This document shows positions 15,538 through 23,707 of a stretch of 28,963 nucleotides of DNA, piece after piece (the first letter of the stretch is position 1; the number at the start of each line of letters is the position of its first letter). A model generated the notes under the pieces. The model saw only the letters and a list, made by a program, of their open reading frames with translations. It had not been told where the DNA came from and made no database searches. The DNA is taken from the NCBI GenBank assembly GCA_035269015.1, contig DATFJU010000006.1:1-28963 (forward strand), read 5' to 3'. The DNA comes from JAIPJO01 sp035269015 (lineage in GTDB: Bacteria > Patescibacteriota > Patescibacteriia > Patescibacteriales > UBA12465). Position numbers and translations under genes: made by a program.

Positions 15538-17871
15538 CTACTCATCCAATTTTTTCTCTATAATTTCCAGTAACAATTCTAAACTACCTCTTTGTTTAAA
15601 ATCATCACTTAACTGATAAGCTTTTTGAGCGCTATTTTTAGCTTTCTGCCAATTCTCTACTTGAGTATAAAGCTCAGCTACAGATTGCCAAATATCCGCT
15701 TGATTAACTATTTGAGCATAACGACTATAAACCGCCAACATCCTATCAATATCACCCTTTTCTTGATAATGTTTAGTGGCTCTAGCTAAAACCTGACTTT
15801 GACCAAAAGATCTAACAGCGCCACTATCCACACATTTATCCATTTGTTCATAAGCCAAGTCATCCTTCTTCACTACCATATAAGCTTGAGCATACTGACA
15901 ATATGTTTCATTAAATTCAGGATTTAAATTAATAGCAATTTCCCACTGCTCTAACCCCTTCTCTACTTGACCCAAGTCAATAAGTAACTGCCCTTTTAAA
16001 TAATACTGCTTTATCCTTTCTGGACTAAGCTCAATAGCTTTATTAATATACTGCAAAGCTTTTTCATTATATAAATCTTTTTTCTCATCATTTTCTAATC
16101 TTTTAGCTAAACTAGCCATATTTTGAAAAATCTGAGCTTCTTGCAAATTATAAATACTAGATTCATTACTAGAATTTAAATTATAAGCATTAATTAAAAG
16201 CAACTCATTATAGAATTCCAGCTTTTTTTCATTACTAAGACCACTAAAAACTTGCGAATTATTTAAGACTAATTTAATAAAACTAGATCGCGGATCTCTT
16301 TGCCAAGGAATATCCTTTTCCATAGCGTTTTTAAATTCTTTAATACCAATCTCCACCTGTCCTTGATACAAAGCACCATAGCCCATCACAGCCCGACTAT
16401 GAGCCTTTAAAGTACTAACATTAACACTAAAAACTAAATAAAGTGAAGCCAAGAGAAAAACAAATAACAATAAATATTCAAAATTACCAGACACCACTAT
16501 AGCTTTTTTCTTCTTTTCACTTCCCTTTTTCAAGACTCCCTTTATTTCTGCTTTATTTTCATTTCTTTCTTTTCCTTCTTTTAACTTAAAACTATTTACA
16601 TATAAAAACCTAAGATAAGCCAAAAATATCATCAGTGCTAAATAAGTAACAAAACTATCAAACACTGCTAAATTTTGTACAAAATAAGCAGTCAGTAAAG
16701 CCAAAAGAATAATCTGAGCTAAAAGATTATCAGAATATAAATAACTATTATTTTCGCCACTATCTTCATCGCTTTTTTTCTTTTGTCTGAAAGCAACCTT
16801 AATAATATAAATAAGAGCACTGAGCATAATCATAAGATAAGAAATTAAGCCCACAGTTCCCATAGTAGAAGCAATATCTAAAAGATTATTATGTGCTCTA
16901 TCAAAATAAGTTTCAGTTCTAGTATGATTATAGAAATCAGCCTTAAAATGCTTATCAAAAGTATAACTAAAAGTATTATAACCAGTTCCCAAGACTGGAT
17001 ATTGTTTATAACTTTCAAGCGCTCCTTCCCAGGCAATTAATCTAGTTTGAAAAGTATTTTCCTGCCAAGAAATTTGTGACAAGATCTTATTATTTTTCAC
17101 AAAAGAATTCTCAGGATAAATAAGAGCTAAAACAGTAGTAACAATAATAACCAAAGATAAAACCAGCGCTCCTAGACGATACCATTTCCTTCTATAAAAT
17201 ATGGCAATAAGCAGTAGAAATAACATCAAACTAGAGCCAAGTGCTATCACTGCCCCAGTAATATCAGCCTTAATAAAAGCTGGTAATATAGTTAGAATAG
17301 GTACTAAATACAAATAACGCCAAAAGGGTTTAGTTTGTAAAAATAAATATATACTAATATAGAAAGCAAAAATTAGAAAACCAGCCGTATAAGCTCTATT
17401 CCCTAACACTGCTTGAGGATTATTACCAAGTAGCATAGCTAAACTAATAACAAAACCAGACAACATTAAACCAGTAAGTAGATACTTCCATTCTTTTGCT
17501 TTCTTAAAAGCAGAGATAAGAATAAAGTAAAAAGCTAAAAAGTGAACTACATTAAAAAAGCCTAGCATTCTCTCAGTTTTACCCCAGAAACTTAAATAAG
17601 CATCTGTACTAACCACTACACTTAAAAGCATAGCACTAAAAAAAGCCACCAAACTCCAAGACATTAAGCGTAAGCTTGGTCTTTCTTCTTTATATTTAAT
17701 AATATAAACCAAATAAAAAGCTAATAATATCTCAATCAATATATTAAAGGATAACTGTTTAGAAGCTACATAAGGAAAAAACAGTTTATTAAACAAAAGA
17801 AAGATAACTACAAAAGCTAAAGCTGAGCCCACTTTAAGTATCCACTGATATGTCTTTTTATTCATATACAC
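15538..17871 (-). CDS. O-antigen ligase/polymerase-type membrane protein with TPR tail
   Basis: A 777-residue protein. About 10-12 hydrophobic segments fill residues 12-440. The central loop has the Wzy_C/WaaL pattern: TRLIAWEGALESYKQYPVLG with GTGYNTF (near 285-310), and then AHNNLLDIASTMGTVGLISYL after an outward loop. A further membrane pair near 385-480 precedes a soluble C-terminal part (about 500-777) with tetratricopeptide-type repeats, for example INKAIELSPERIKQYYLKGQ, GLEQWEIAINLNPEFNETYC and WQKAKNSAQKAYQLS. The ligase/polymerase family joins lipid-linked glycans to a carrier, lipid or protein. The TPR tail, common in Wzy_C/PglL-like versions, may hold the acceptor. It has its own promoter upstream. 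Confidence 0.88.
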   Translation of the reverse strand: MYMNKKTYQWILKVGSALAFVVIFLLFNKLFFPYVASKQLSFNILIEILLAFYLVYIIKYKEERPSLRLMSWSLVAFFSAMLLSVVVSTDAYLSFWGKTERMLGFFNVVHFLAFYFILISAFKKAKEWKYLLTGLMLSGFVISLAMLLGNNPQAVLGNRAYTAGFLIFAFYISIYLFLQTKPFWRYLYLVPILTILPAFIKADITGAVIALGSSLMLFLLLIAIFYRRKWYRLGALVLSLVIIVTTVLALIYPENSFVKNNKILSQISWQENTFQTRLIAWEGALESYKQYPVLGTGYNTFSYTFDKHFKADFYNHTRTETYFDRAHNNLLDIASTMGTVGLISYLMIMLSALIYIIKVAFRQKKKSDEDSGENNSYLYSDNLLAQIILLALLTAYFVQNLAVFDSFVTYLALMIFLAYLRFLYVNSFKLKEGKERNENKAEIKGVLKKGSEKKKKAIVVSGNFEYLLLFVFLLASLYLVFSVNVSTLKAHSRAVMGYGALYQGQVEIGIKEFKNAMEKDIPWQRDPRSSFIKLVLNNSQVFSGLSNEKKLEFYNELLLINAYNLNSSNESSIYNLQEAQIFQNMASLAKRLENDEKKDLYNEKALQYINKAIELSPERIKQYYLKGQLLIDLGQVEKGLEQWEIAINLNPEFNETYCQYAQAYMVVKKDDLAYEQMDKCVDSGAVRSFGQSQVLARATKHYQEKGDIDRMLAVYSRYAQIVNQADIWQSVAELYTQVENWQKAKNSAQKAYQLSDDFKQRGSLELLLEIIEKKLDE

Positions 17872-17941
17872 AGGTTATTATTTTTATATTATATATTGTT
17901 ATTATTACTAATATTACTTAAAAATAAATACAATAAATTTC

Positions 17942-17998
17942 ACACTTTTAAGTGTTTAATCTATCTTTAGTATAACATTATTAAAAAGATTTAGACAA
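17942..17998 (-). promoter_or_regulatory. Promoter and inverted repeat before the O-antigen ligase gene
   Basis: On the - strand TTGTCT (17993-17998) and TATACT (17969-17974) are separated by 18 bp, and the start would be near 17962. Just downstream ACACTT-TT-AAGTGT (17942-17955) is a perfect six-bp inverted repeat inside the leader, a possible operator or leader hairpin. About 70 more bases precede the ATG at 17871. Confidence 0.55.
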
Positions 17999-18078
17999 GA
18001 AAAAGAGAGATAAGAAAAACAAGAAAAAAATAAGAAAAATAAGAAAAAGATAAGAAAAGAGATAAAAAAACAAGAATT
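17996..18078. repeat. Purine-rich low-complexity tract with TAAGAAAA repeats
   Basis: This stretch is almost only A and G. TAAGAAAA occurs at 18011, 18031, 18040 and 18051, with related AAGAAAAA units between. It lies between the stop of membrane-protein copy B and the promoter of the O-antigen ligase gene. On the - strand it would be a pyrimidine tract. No open frame or stem fits it better than slippage-type expansion. Confidence 0.7.
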
Positions 18079-18115
18079 AATAGATGAAAAAGATAAAGTA
18101 TATAAATAATCTAAA

Positions 18116-18577
18116 CTAGTTTCTGCAACTCACTTTTTTAAAACATTTCATTGAATATAGGGAGTATAATTGAATTAAAAATGAGATACCAATAATGATG
18201 TAAGGATACTCATGTAAATAATTCAATAAAAAGGCTGGAAAAATACTAGAGATCACAGCTAAACCAATAGTAGCACCACAAAAAGGTAAGCCAATAGTGC
18301 AAACATGTAAAGCTGAAAAACCAAGCAATCCCATAATAACACCTAAGATAGAATGCCCTGTCTTTCTAGCGCTCTTAGCCTTTTCCTTGATTATCTTCAT
18401 CATGCAAGTCAAACTAAGAGAAAAAATTAAAGAAAAAGAAACTCCTAGTATAGCCAAATAACCCACAAATATCTTAGCTGGCAGAAAAAAAATTAGAAGT
18501 ATAAAAAAGACTATAAAGCTTACATCACAATACACGCTTTTAAAAATACTAAAAAAGTATGGACAATTTTTTCTCAT
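18116..18577 (-). CDS. Cys-rich multi-pass membrane protein, copy B
   Basis: A 153-residue paralogue of the product of 8953-9414, equal in length without gaps and identical at roughly 119 positions by eye. It is longest conserved from residue 80 on (VIMGLLGFSALHVCTIGLPF and AVISSIFPAFLLNYL). All seven cysteines and the five hydrophobic segments are retained, while the N-terminal 75 residues vary most. The changes are mainly conservative swaps (I/V/L, K/R, A/S), a sign of selection on function. It sits upstream of the O-antigen ligase gene, as copy A sits upstream of a GT4 gene. The function is unknown; the same analogy to small thiol or metal membrane carriers applies. Confidence 0.7.
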   Translation of the reverse strand: MRKNCPYFFSIFKSVYCDVSFIVFFILLIFFLPAKIFVGYLAILGVSFSLIFSLSLTCMMKIIKEKAKSARKTGHSILGVIMGLLGFSALHVCTIGLPFCGATIGLAVISSIFPAFLLNYLHEYPYIIIGISFLIQLYSLYSMKCFKKVSCRN

Positions 18578-18683
18578 ATATAAAATAATTAATTGTTTAA
18601 AACATAATTATATTAACATAAGCTAACAACATAGTCTATTTAAATAAATAATTATAGACTATAAACATATAAACAAACATAAA

Positions 18684-18711
18684 AAAATACTCTCAAAAAA
18701 GAGAGTATTTT
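18684..18711. terminator. Hairpin terminator, bidirectional
   Basis: AAAATACTCTC (18684-18694) and GAGAGTATTTT (18701-18711) form a perfect 11-pair stem around A6, with an A run on the left and T-rich sequence on the right. It could back up the closer terminator of the S-layer-like gene, or end an unseen short transcript in this intergenic region. Confidence 0.6.
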
Positions 18712-18904
18712 TATATATATCTTTTTTATATATATCTTTCTTATCTATAATTATTCTATGCAAAAAAATAACCAAATATTTTAGCTCATCAAAGACAAGC
18801 AGTCAAGGGTATTTATACACAGGTTAAGAAGGTATACTATTATATATTTAATTAAGTAATATTAATATTAAATAGAGAAGATATAAGGAATTAAACCTTT
18901 AAAC

Positions 18905-18940
18905 CAAAAAAGAAGAGCGAGAAATTAATCCCGCTCTTTC
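18905..18940 (-). terminator. Terminator of the S-layer-like gene
   Basis: AAGAGCG (18913-18919) pairs with CGCTCTT (18932-18938) around a 12-base loop. On the - strand the stem is followed by a run of T, seen as the A run near 18906-18911. It lies about 75 bases beyond the stop of the 19014-22460 gene. The right side also has a T-rich flank. Confidence 0.75.
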
Positions 18941-19013
18941 TTTTTGTATGTCAACGACTAACGTTAACAAGTGACTCGAAATGAAACAATATTATTTGTT
19001 GTCAATTTCAAGT

Positions 19014-22000
19014 CTATTCTCTTATAAGCTCATACGCACCTGAAAGATCATCAATTAAATCTACATTATCAGTAATATTATCTTCTTCATTGTCAGACCA
19101 ATCAAATCCATCTTCAACTAACTCTACTGTGATAGAATTCTCAGAAGCAGCACCGTCAACATCAACTTCTACAGTAAATGTTTCCGTAGTTCCAGCTGAA
19201 ATTCTTCCATCAGTACTTGAGATAATATCTAGATAATATACACCATCAGTTGATGTGTTAACGTCATCACTAATAGCTTCACCATCAGAATCAAGTAATC
19301 TTACAGCTGTTGTAGTAGCAGTGCCTGTAGATGTAACTTTAACAGGAATACTATTAATAATAGCTCTATCAGCAGCATCAGCTGTTATAGAAATATCCAT
19401 TACTTCATTCCAAACATTACCTAAATTAAGAGCACTACCCTTTGTAGTATCAACTGTAATATTGGTGTTATAAACAGCTAAAGTATTTGAGGTTCTTTTC
19501 TCCTCATTATCTACTGTTACTGTTTCATTAGTGCTATCAGATGTTTCTTTCCACTCAGAAAGCTGAACATATAATTCTTCACCAGAGGTAATAGCAATGA
19601 AATCATCATTTAATTTTACCATTACTTCAATTACTTTATCTTCATCAACTCCTACCACAATGTCATCAGTAATAGTTACTTGACCATTGGTTACAGTCTT
19701 ATATTCACCATCATTAACTTTTAACTCTGTAACTAATGATGTGTCTATACTACCATCAGTATCTGCATTATAAATGTCAAATTTCATATCAGTAACATTG
19801 AAAGAATCGTTTGTTGATGTGAATTCAAACTCAGCTACTTTAACATCTTCTTGACCAGCAATTATAATATCCTTTTTAGGAGTACCAGTAACATCAAGTG
19901 TTAAACCACCTGGAGCAACATTCATGTTTTGACCTGATTTGAAAGCCTCATCATTAAACCCATCTACAGCACTATAATCATCACCACTAATAGCACCTTC
20001 AGCATCTACATAAAGTTCAGTTCTAAACTCTGAGCCATCAACTGCTTCACTGTCTAAATCTAAATAAACGTAAATCTTTTTTGTTTCTCCTTTAGCTAAA
20101 GTTTCATTAACATTAAAAGTTTTTACGTTATTTACATCAACTGATTGAGAAGACTCATCATTTACATAAATGTTATCAATAACATCACTAGTAATAGATG
20201 CAGTTCCATCATTATCAAGTACTTTAACATTAAATGAATTAATATCAAGATCTTCATTTTCACCAGCCTCTAAAACATATTGGCCAACTAACACATCATC
20301 AGTTCCAGCGACAACGTCATCGCCACCAAAAGTTCCATCACTTGCTAACATTGGTTGACCTAAGCCAACTTCAACGTCATTACTAATAGCACTACCAGTT
20401 AAATCAACTGAATTTCCACCCATATCCTCAACATCCATAGTGTCAATTTCCATGGTATATTTGCCAGCGTCTGCATCATCAGTAATGTCAGCAACAAGTT
20501 TTAATTCTTGAATTCCTTCAACTTCAAAATCATAATCTACATTAACTATTAATGGGTTATTAGAAGAATCATTTAAATTAACATCTAATGGACCAGCAAT
20601 ACGAGAATCATCTAGATAAACAGTTAAATTTTCTAGATAATCGTTAGTAGAAGTAGCGCTATCCTCACCATCTAAATCAACTTTAACTTTAAAATCATTT
20701 ACTAAAGCTCTATCTTGAGTATCAAGTTCAGCAACTAAGAAAACAACATCATCTTCACCAATAGCTACATCTTGATTCGCAGGATTATTTGAAGCTTCGG
20801 TAATACTAAAATCTGAAGTTACGATTTCAGCACCAGTCTCACTATCTGACCAAGTAGATGAAGAATCTACACCAGCACCAAAACCAAAATCAACTCCTTC
20901 TGTTTTTACGTCAACAGCACTATCAATTTCAAAAAGAACTGTATCACCAGCACCTCTATCAATGTCTGCCTTTAAAACAAAAGTTTCACTGCTATCAATT
21001 AGTAATGCTTCATCTAAAACCATATTTAAACGATCTGAAGAACAACTTGCTTTTTCTGCTACAGCTGCACCATCAACCATTAAAACAAAGTTAGATAAAT
21101 CAGAAATATCAACACTACCTTCATTAGTTAAAGCAATTGAATGAATATAAACATCTTCCTCGCTACTCATTTCTTCAATCTCTACCTCAACTAATTCTTG
21201 TTCATTTTCACCAACTTTTAAAGAATCTGCACTCAAATCACTTCCATCTGTTAACTCAACTTTAACTACTGCATTACTAACTTCTGTATCAAGGCTCATT
21301 GTATTACCAGTAATAGGGAAAGATCCTGATACAGTAGCAGAAGTATCGATGCTGCTAGCTTCTTTAACTGCAAATCCATGAGCACCACCAGCCTCACCAG
21401 TTAAATCAGCATAAACAGTTAAAGTTTTTGTTTGACCAGCAGGGATAGTATATTCTAAACCAAAAGTAACTCCACCATCAACATTTAATGATCTACCTCT
21501 TGTTAATCTATCTTCACCTTCATAAATATAAACATCTCCGATAGCATCATTATTACCAATTCCAATTCTTTGTAAAGTTAAATCATCAACTTTAACATCT
21601 CCGTCATTAGCTGCGGTTAAATTAAAATCAGTAAATGGAACTAAAGATACTGCAGAGTCCATATCAGTACCTTCTGACCCTCCTGCAGGAATAGTTGAAG
21701 CAGCTGGAGTACTTGCTGATAAAGCAGCACTTAAACCACTTCCAGTTGGTACATCACCACTTGTGCTAGCACCACCTGCTGGGTTAAATATATCTGCGTC
21801 AAAACCAGTAATATCACTACCACCTGCAGTAATATCCATGTCAGTTGTAACAACGTCAGACCAATTTAAATTGTTTGCTAAGAAAGCAGATTCACCGTCA
21901 AACATGCGGTAATCTCCGTTGTCTACGTAGTAAACATCAGATCCACCTTCTTCTTGTAATAAGGTTCCAGTTGGGTATTCACCTTCTGTTAATGCTGATT

Positions 22001-22460
22001 TTTTATCGTAGTTTACGAAAAAAGCATCAGGAACATCAACAACTTTGTCAGCCCAATCTGCACCATATAAATCAATAGCGTTTTCTTCACTCACGATTGA
22101 ACGAAGTTCGCTTCCTGGTTCAACTGCGTAAACAGTTGGATCAGTTGTGATTTTCACCAAATTAGTACCAGGTCTCATAGTAACGTTACCACCAATAGGG
22201 TAGCTTTGTAATTCAGAAGAAGGTACTGTTACCACTCCACTGAAATCACTGTACCATGACATATAAGTACTAGAATTTGGGAAAACATATCTTTGACCAT
22301 CATCGCCTAGGTAATATACAGCGCTTAATCCATCCATCTTAATAAGATCTCCGGCTTGAGCTGCAGCACTAGCTTTTTCTGGAGCAACCACTGCACCACT
22401 CATAACTACTACTGTCATTACCATTACGCTGATAGTAAAAATTCTGCGTAATTTATTCAT
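19014..22460 (-). CDS. Giant secreted S-layer-like surface protein
   Basis: A 1148-residue protein. A Sec signal peptide opens it: MNKLRRIF, a hydrophobic core to about residue 25, and an ASA-type cleavage site near 31-34. Residues 37-225 hold three repeats of about 60 residues, each with a V-Y-(Y/A)-(L/V) strand followed by R-(Y/S/M): SAVYYLGDDGQRYVF, PTVYAVEPGSELRSI and SDVYYVDNGDYRMF. A Gly/Ser-rich linker (to about 255) leads to a long acidic, Asp/Thr/Val/Ser-rich stretch that looks like successive beta-sandwich domains (patterns such as ALVNDFKVKVDLDG and LTVYLDDSRIAG). There is one cysteine only (near 480). The composition fits a secreted, Ca2+-binding-like surface coat; the S-layer assignment is inference. 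No membrane anchor is visible at the C-terminus. Long leader and terminator fit high expression. Confidence 0.82.
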   Translation of the reverse strand: MNKLRRIFTISVMVMTVVVMSGAVVAPEKASAAAQAGDLIKMDGLSAVYYLGDDGQRYVFPNSSTYMSWYSDFSGVVTVPSSELQSYPIGGNVTMRPGTNLVKITTDPTVYAVEPGSELRSIVSEENAIDLYGADWADKVVDVPDAFFVNYDKKSALTEGEYPTGTLLQEEGGSDVYYVDNGDYRMFDGESAFLANNLNWSDVVTTDMDITAGGSDITGFDADIFNPAGGASTSGDVPTGSGLSAALSASTPAASTIPAGGSEGTDMDSAVSLVPFTDFNLTAANDGDVKVDDLTLQRIGIGNNDAIGDVYIYEGEDRLTRGRSLNVDGGVTFGLEYTIPAGQTKTLTVYADLTGEAGGAHGFAVKEASSIDTSATVSGSFPITGNTMSLDTEVSNAVVKVELTDGSDLSADSLKVGENEQELVEVEIEEMSSEEDVYIHSIALTNEGSVDISDLSNFVLMVDGAAVAEKASCSSDRLNMVLDEALLIDSSETFVLKADIDRGAGDTVLFEIDSAVDVKTEGVDFGFGAGVDSSSTWSDSETGAEIVTSDFSITEASNNPANQDVAIGEDDVVFLVAELDTQDRALVNDFKVKVDLDGEDSATSTNDYLENLTVYLDDSRIAGPLDVNLNDSSNNPLIVNVDYDFEVEGIQELKLVADITDDADAGKYTMEIDTMDVEDMGGNSVDLTGSAISNDVEVGLGQPMLASDGTFGGDDVVAGTDDVLVGQYVLEAGENEDLDINSFNVKVLDNDGTASITSDVIDNIYVNDESSQSVDVNNVKTFNVNETLAKGETKKIYVYLDLDSEAVDGSEFRTELYVDAEGAISGDDYSAVDGFNDEAFKSGQNMNVAPGGLTLDVTGTPKKDIIIAGQEDVKVAEFEFTSTNDSFNVTDMKFDIYNADTDGSIDTSLVTELKVNDGEYKTVTNGQVTITDDIVVGVDEDKVIEVMVKLNDDFIAITSGEELYVQLSEWKETSDSTNETVTVDNEEKRTSNTLAVYNTNITVDTTKGSALNLGNVWNEVMDISITADAADRAIINSIPVKVTSTGTATTTAVRLLDSDGEAISDDVNTSTDGVYYLDIISSTDGRISAGTTETFTVEVDVDGAASENSITVELVEDGFDWSDNEEDNITDNVDLIDDLSGAYELIRE

Positions 22461-22637
22461 AATTTCTTTTAGTTAATTATATTAATGTCTAAACCTAAAA
22501 GGTTAAACAGATAATACAATTGATTTTTGGCTTTTAAATCTACTTATAATATAGATCAATCGGAATCCCGCTTCCCCACACACTGATACAAATAAATGTT
22601 TCAAATGATTTCGGGAAAAAATACATGGGGGTTATTC

Positions 22638-22825
22638 TCTCCCACACTAGACACTTTATATTTACGTGTATTAGTGTGGAGAAAAGCTAAATCGATCTAT
22701 GAAGTAGAGATTAAAAACCTTTTTAGATTTTTAATTAGCATCGGCCACCTATCGTAATAGGTATCGACCTTGATATCCTCTGCTCCTCCACTTAATGTGG
22801 ATTTTTCAGCTTATACATATAAGCT
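22638..22825 (-). ncRNA. Candidate structured leader RNA of the S-layer-like gene
   Basis: Five hairpins follow one another in the intergenic region 22461-22862. In - strand order they are: 22808-22825 (AGCTTA/TAAGCT), 22787-22801 (TCCAC/GTGGA), a composite one at 22737-22784, 22710-22735 (ten pairs) and 22638-22682 (eight pairs plus inner ACAC/GTGT). The composite stem is AGCA/TGCT outside, GGTC/GGCC inside, then ACCTAT-TACG-ATAGGT with a UACG tetraloop. In two of the stems a mismatch on the + strand becomes a G-U pair on the - strand (22744-22746 with 22066-type partner at 22066 is not needed: the pairs are 22745/22767 and 22718/22727), so the RNA is read toward the S-layer-like gene. A TATAAT at 22856-22861 could start it. 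I recognise no known riboswitch class. It could also be an independent small RNA. Confidence 0.5.
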
Positions 22826-22855
22826 ACATAAATTCACACTAAGTTGATATCTTTT

Positions 22856-22861
22856 ATTATA
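22856..22861 (-). promoter_or_regulatory. Possible -10 box before the structured leader
   Basis: TATAAT on the - strand at the junction with the methyltransferase stop region. No good -35 box is found 17 bp upstream. If used, it would give a leader of about 390 nt for the S-layer-like gene. Confidence 0.3.
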
Positions 22862-22862
22862 A

Positions 22863-23666
22863 CTACTTCTTTCTCTTAAACTTCTTCAGTACTTTAGAAA
22901 CTGGATGATAGACACTATCACTTATCTTCTTTAAAGGGTGATTGTCTAAACGAGCAAAAGCTTTAAAATTAAGTGACACTGCTAATTTACTTAAATCACT
23001 ATCTTCAATACTTTCATCTGAAGCTATAGCTAAGTAATATTTAGGATAAACATCGGAACCAATATAGGTAGTACTACTACTATCTTTAGCACTTTCATTA
23101 TTGTTAACGTCATCTGAGCTAATAACTGTGGCTAGAGCTGTGCCCTGCTTTAGTATCTTATAGTTCTTAAAGTTATTGGCTAATAATTTTTGTAGCTCTG
23201 AGAAACTTAACTCTTTCAAGTGCCAAGGATTCTTATGCTTAGAAGCTTCAGCATTAGGTGTTGATAGCCATAGTTTGCCTTTTGGCTTTAAAACTCTCTT
23301 TAGCTCTGCTAAATAAAGTTTTTGATCACTAACATTAAAGTGCTCAATAGTTTCCAGTGAAACTACACTATCAAAGCTCTTGTCTTTAAAAGGAAGACTT
23401 AAAGCATTAGCTACTTGAAACTTTAGATTATCCTTTTGATAGCTCTTTTGAGCTTTAGTAATTGAATCACTGTTAACGTCTGCTCCTATTACCTCTAAAT
23501 TATTGTTTAAAGATAAGTAATATGAGCCATAACCTGAACCACAAGCGATATCAAGTACTTTTTCAGTTCTAAGGTGCTCTCTAATGTATTTATATCTAAG
23601 CCAATGTTCATTTACCAAGATGTCACTGCTTTCAGCTCTTTCCAGGTCAAGTCTTTCTACTGGCAT
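22863..23666 (-). CDS. Class I SAM-dependent methyltransferase
   Basis: A 267-residue protein. The Rossmann motif I is VLDIACGSGYGSYYLS (about residues 36-51), motif II ends in GADVNSDSI, and FDSVVSLETIEHFNVSD (near 105-120) is motif IV with the Methyltransf_11 pattern. GKLWLSTPNAEASKHKNPWH follows, a form frequent in glycan and lipid methyltransferases near polysaccharide genes. The C-terminal third is Ser/Asp-rich and then basic (KKISDSVYHP, KKFKRKK at the end), which may touch membranes or nucleic acid. The methyl acceptor is unknown. It starts 41 bp after the DUF5667-type gene and is probably in the same transcript as the sigma factor. Confidence 0.9.
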   Translation of the reverse strand: MPVERLDLERAESSDILVNEHWLRYKYIREHLRTEKVLDIACGSGYGSYYLSLNNNLEVIGADVNSDSITKAQKSYQKDNLKFQVANALSLPFKDKSFDSVVSLETIEHFNVSDQKLYLAELKRVLKPKGKLWLSTPNAEASKHKNPWHLKELSFSELQKLLANNFKNYKILKQGTALATVISSDDVNNNESAKDSSSTTYIGSDVYPKYYLAIASDESIEDSDLSKLAVSLNFKAFARLDNHPLKKISDSVYHPVSKVLKKFKRKK

Positions 23667-23707
23667 AATAATTGAATAAATAATTTATATATATATTTAA
23701 TCTGTAA

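Larger units (their letters stand above)
18578..19013. other. Intergenic region with two hairpins, no gene seen
   Basis: This 436-bp AT-rich stretch separates the 5' end of the membrane-protein gene B from the 3' end of the S-layer-like gene. No credible open frame is visible. It holds two terminator-type hairpins, listed separately (18684-18711 and 18905-18940). Between them, at 18714-18900, there is only AT-rich sequence with short TATATATCTTT direct repeats near 18714-18740. Confidence 0.6.

Noticed and set aside
17996..18078. Short coding region or CRISPR-like repeat in the purine tract
   Set aside because: The period is irregular and it encodes only Lys/Arg-rich low-complexity sequence.
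20858..21144. Overlapping + strand open frames rich in Gln, Leu and His inside the S-layer-like gene
   Set aside because: They mirror the Asp/Thr/Val-rich codons of the real gene on the other strand and lack any family pattern.
22747..22762. Guanidine-II (mini-ykkC) riboswitch, because of ACGA in the hairpin
   Set aside because: The loop pairs as UACG rather than ACGR, and the required second ACGR hairpin is missing.
22541..22810. RNase P RNA, tmRNA or SRP RNA in the structured intergenic region
   Set aside because: None of the conserved signature segments of these RNAs that I know is present, and the region lies directly before a gene on the matching strand.
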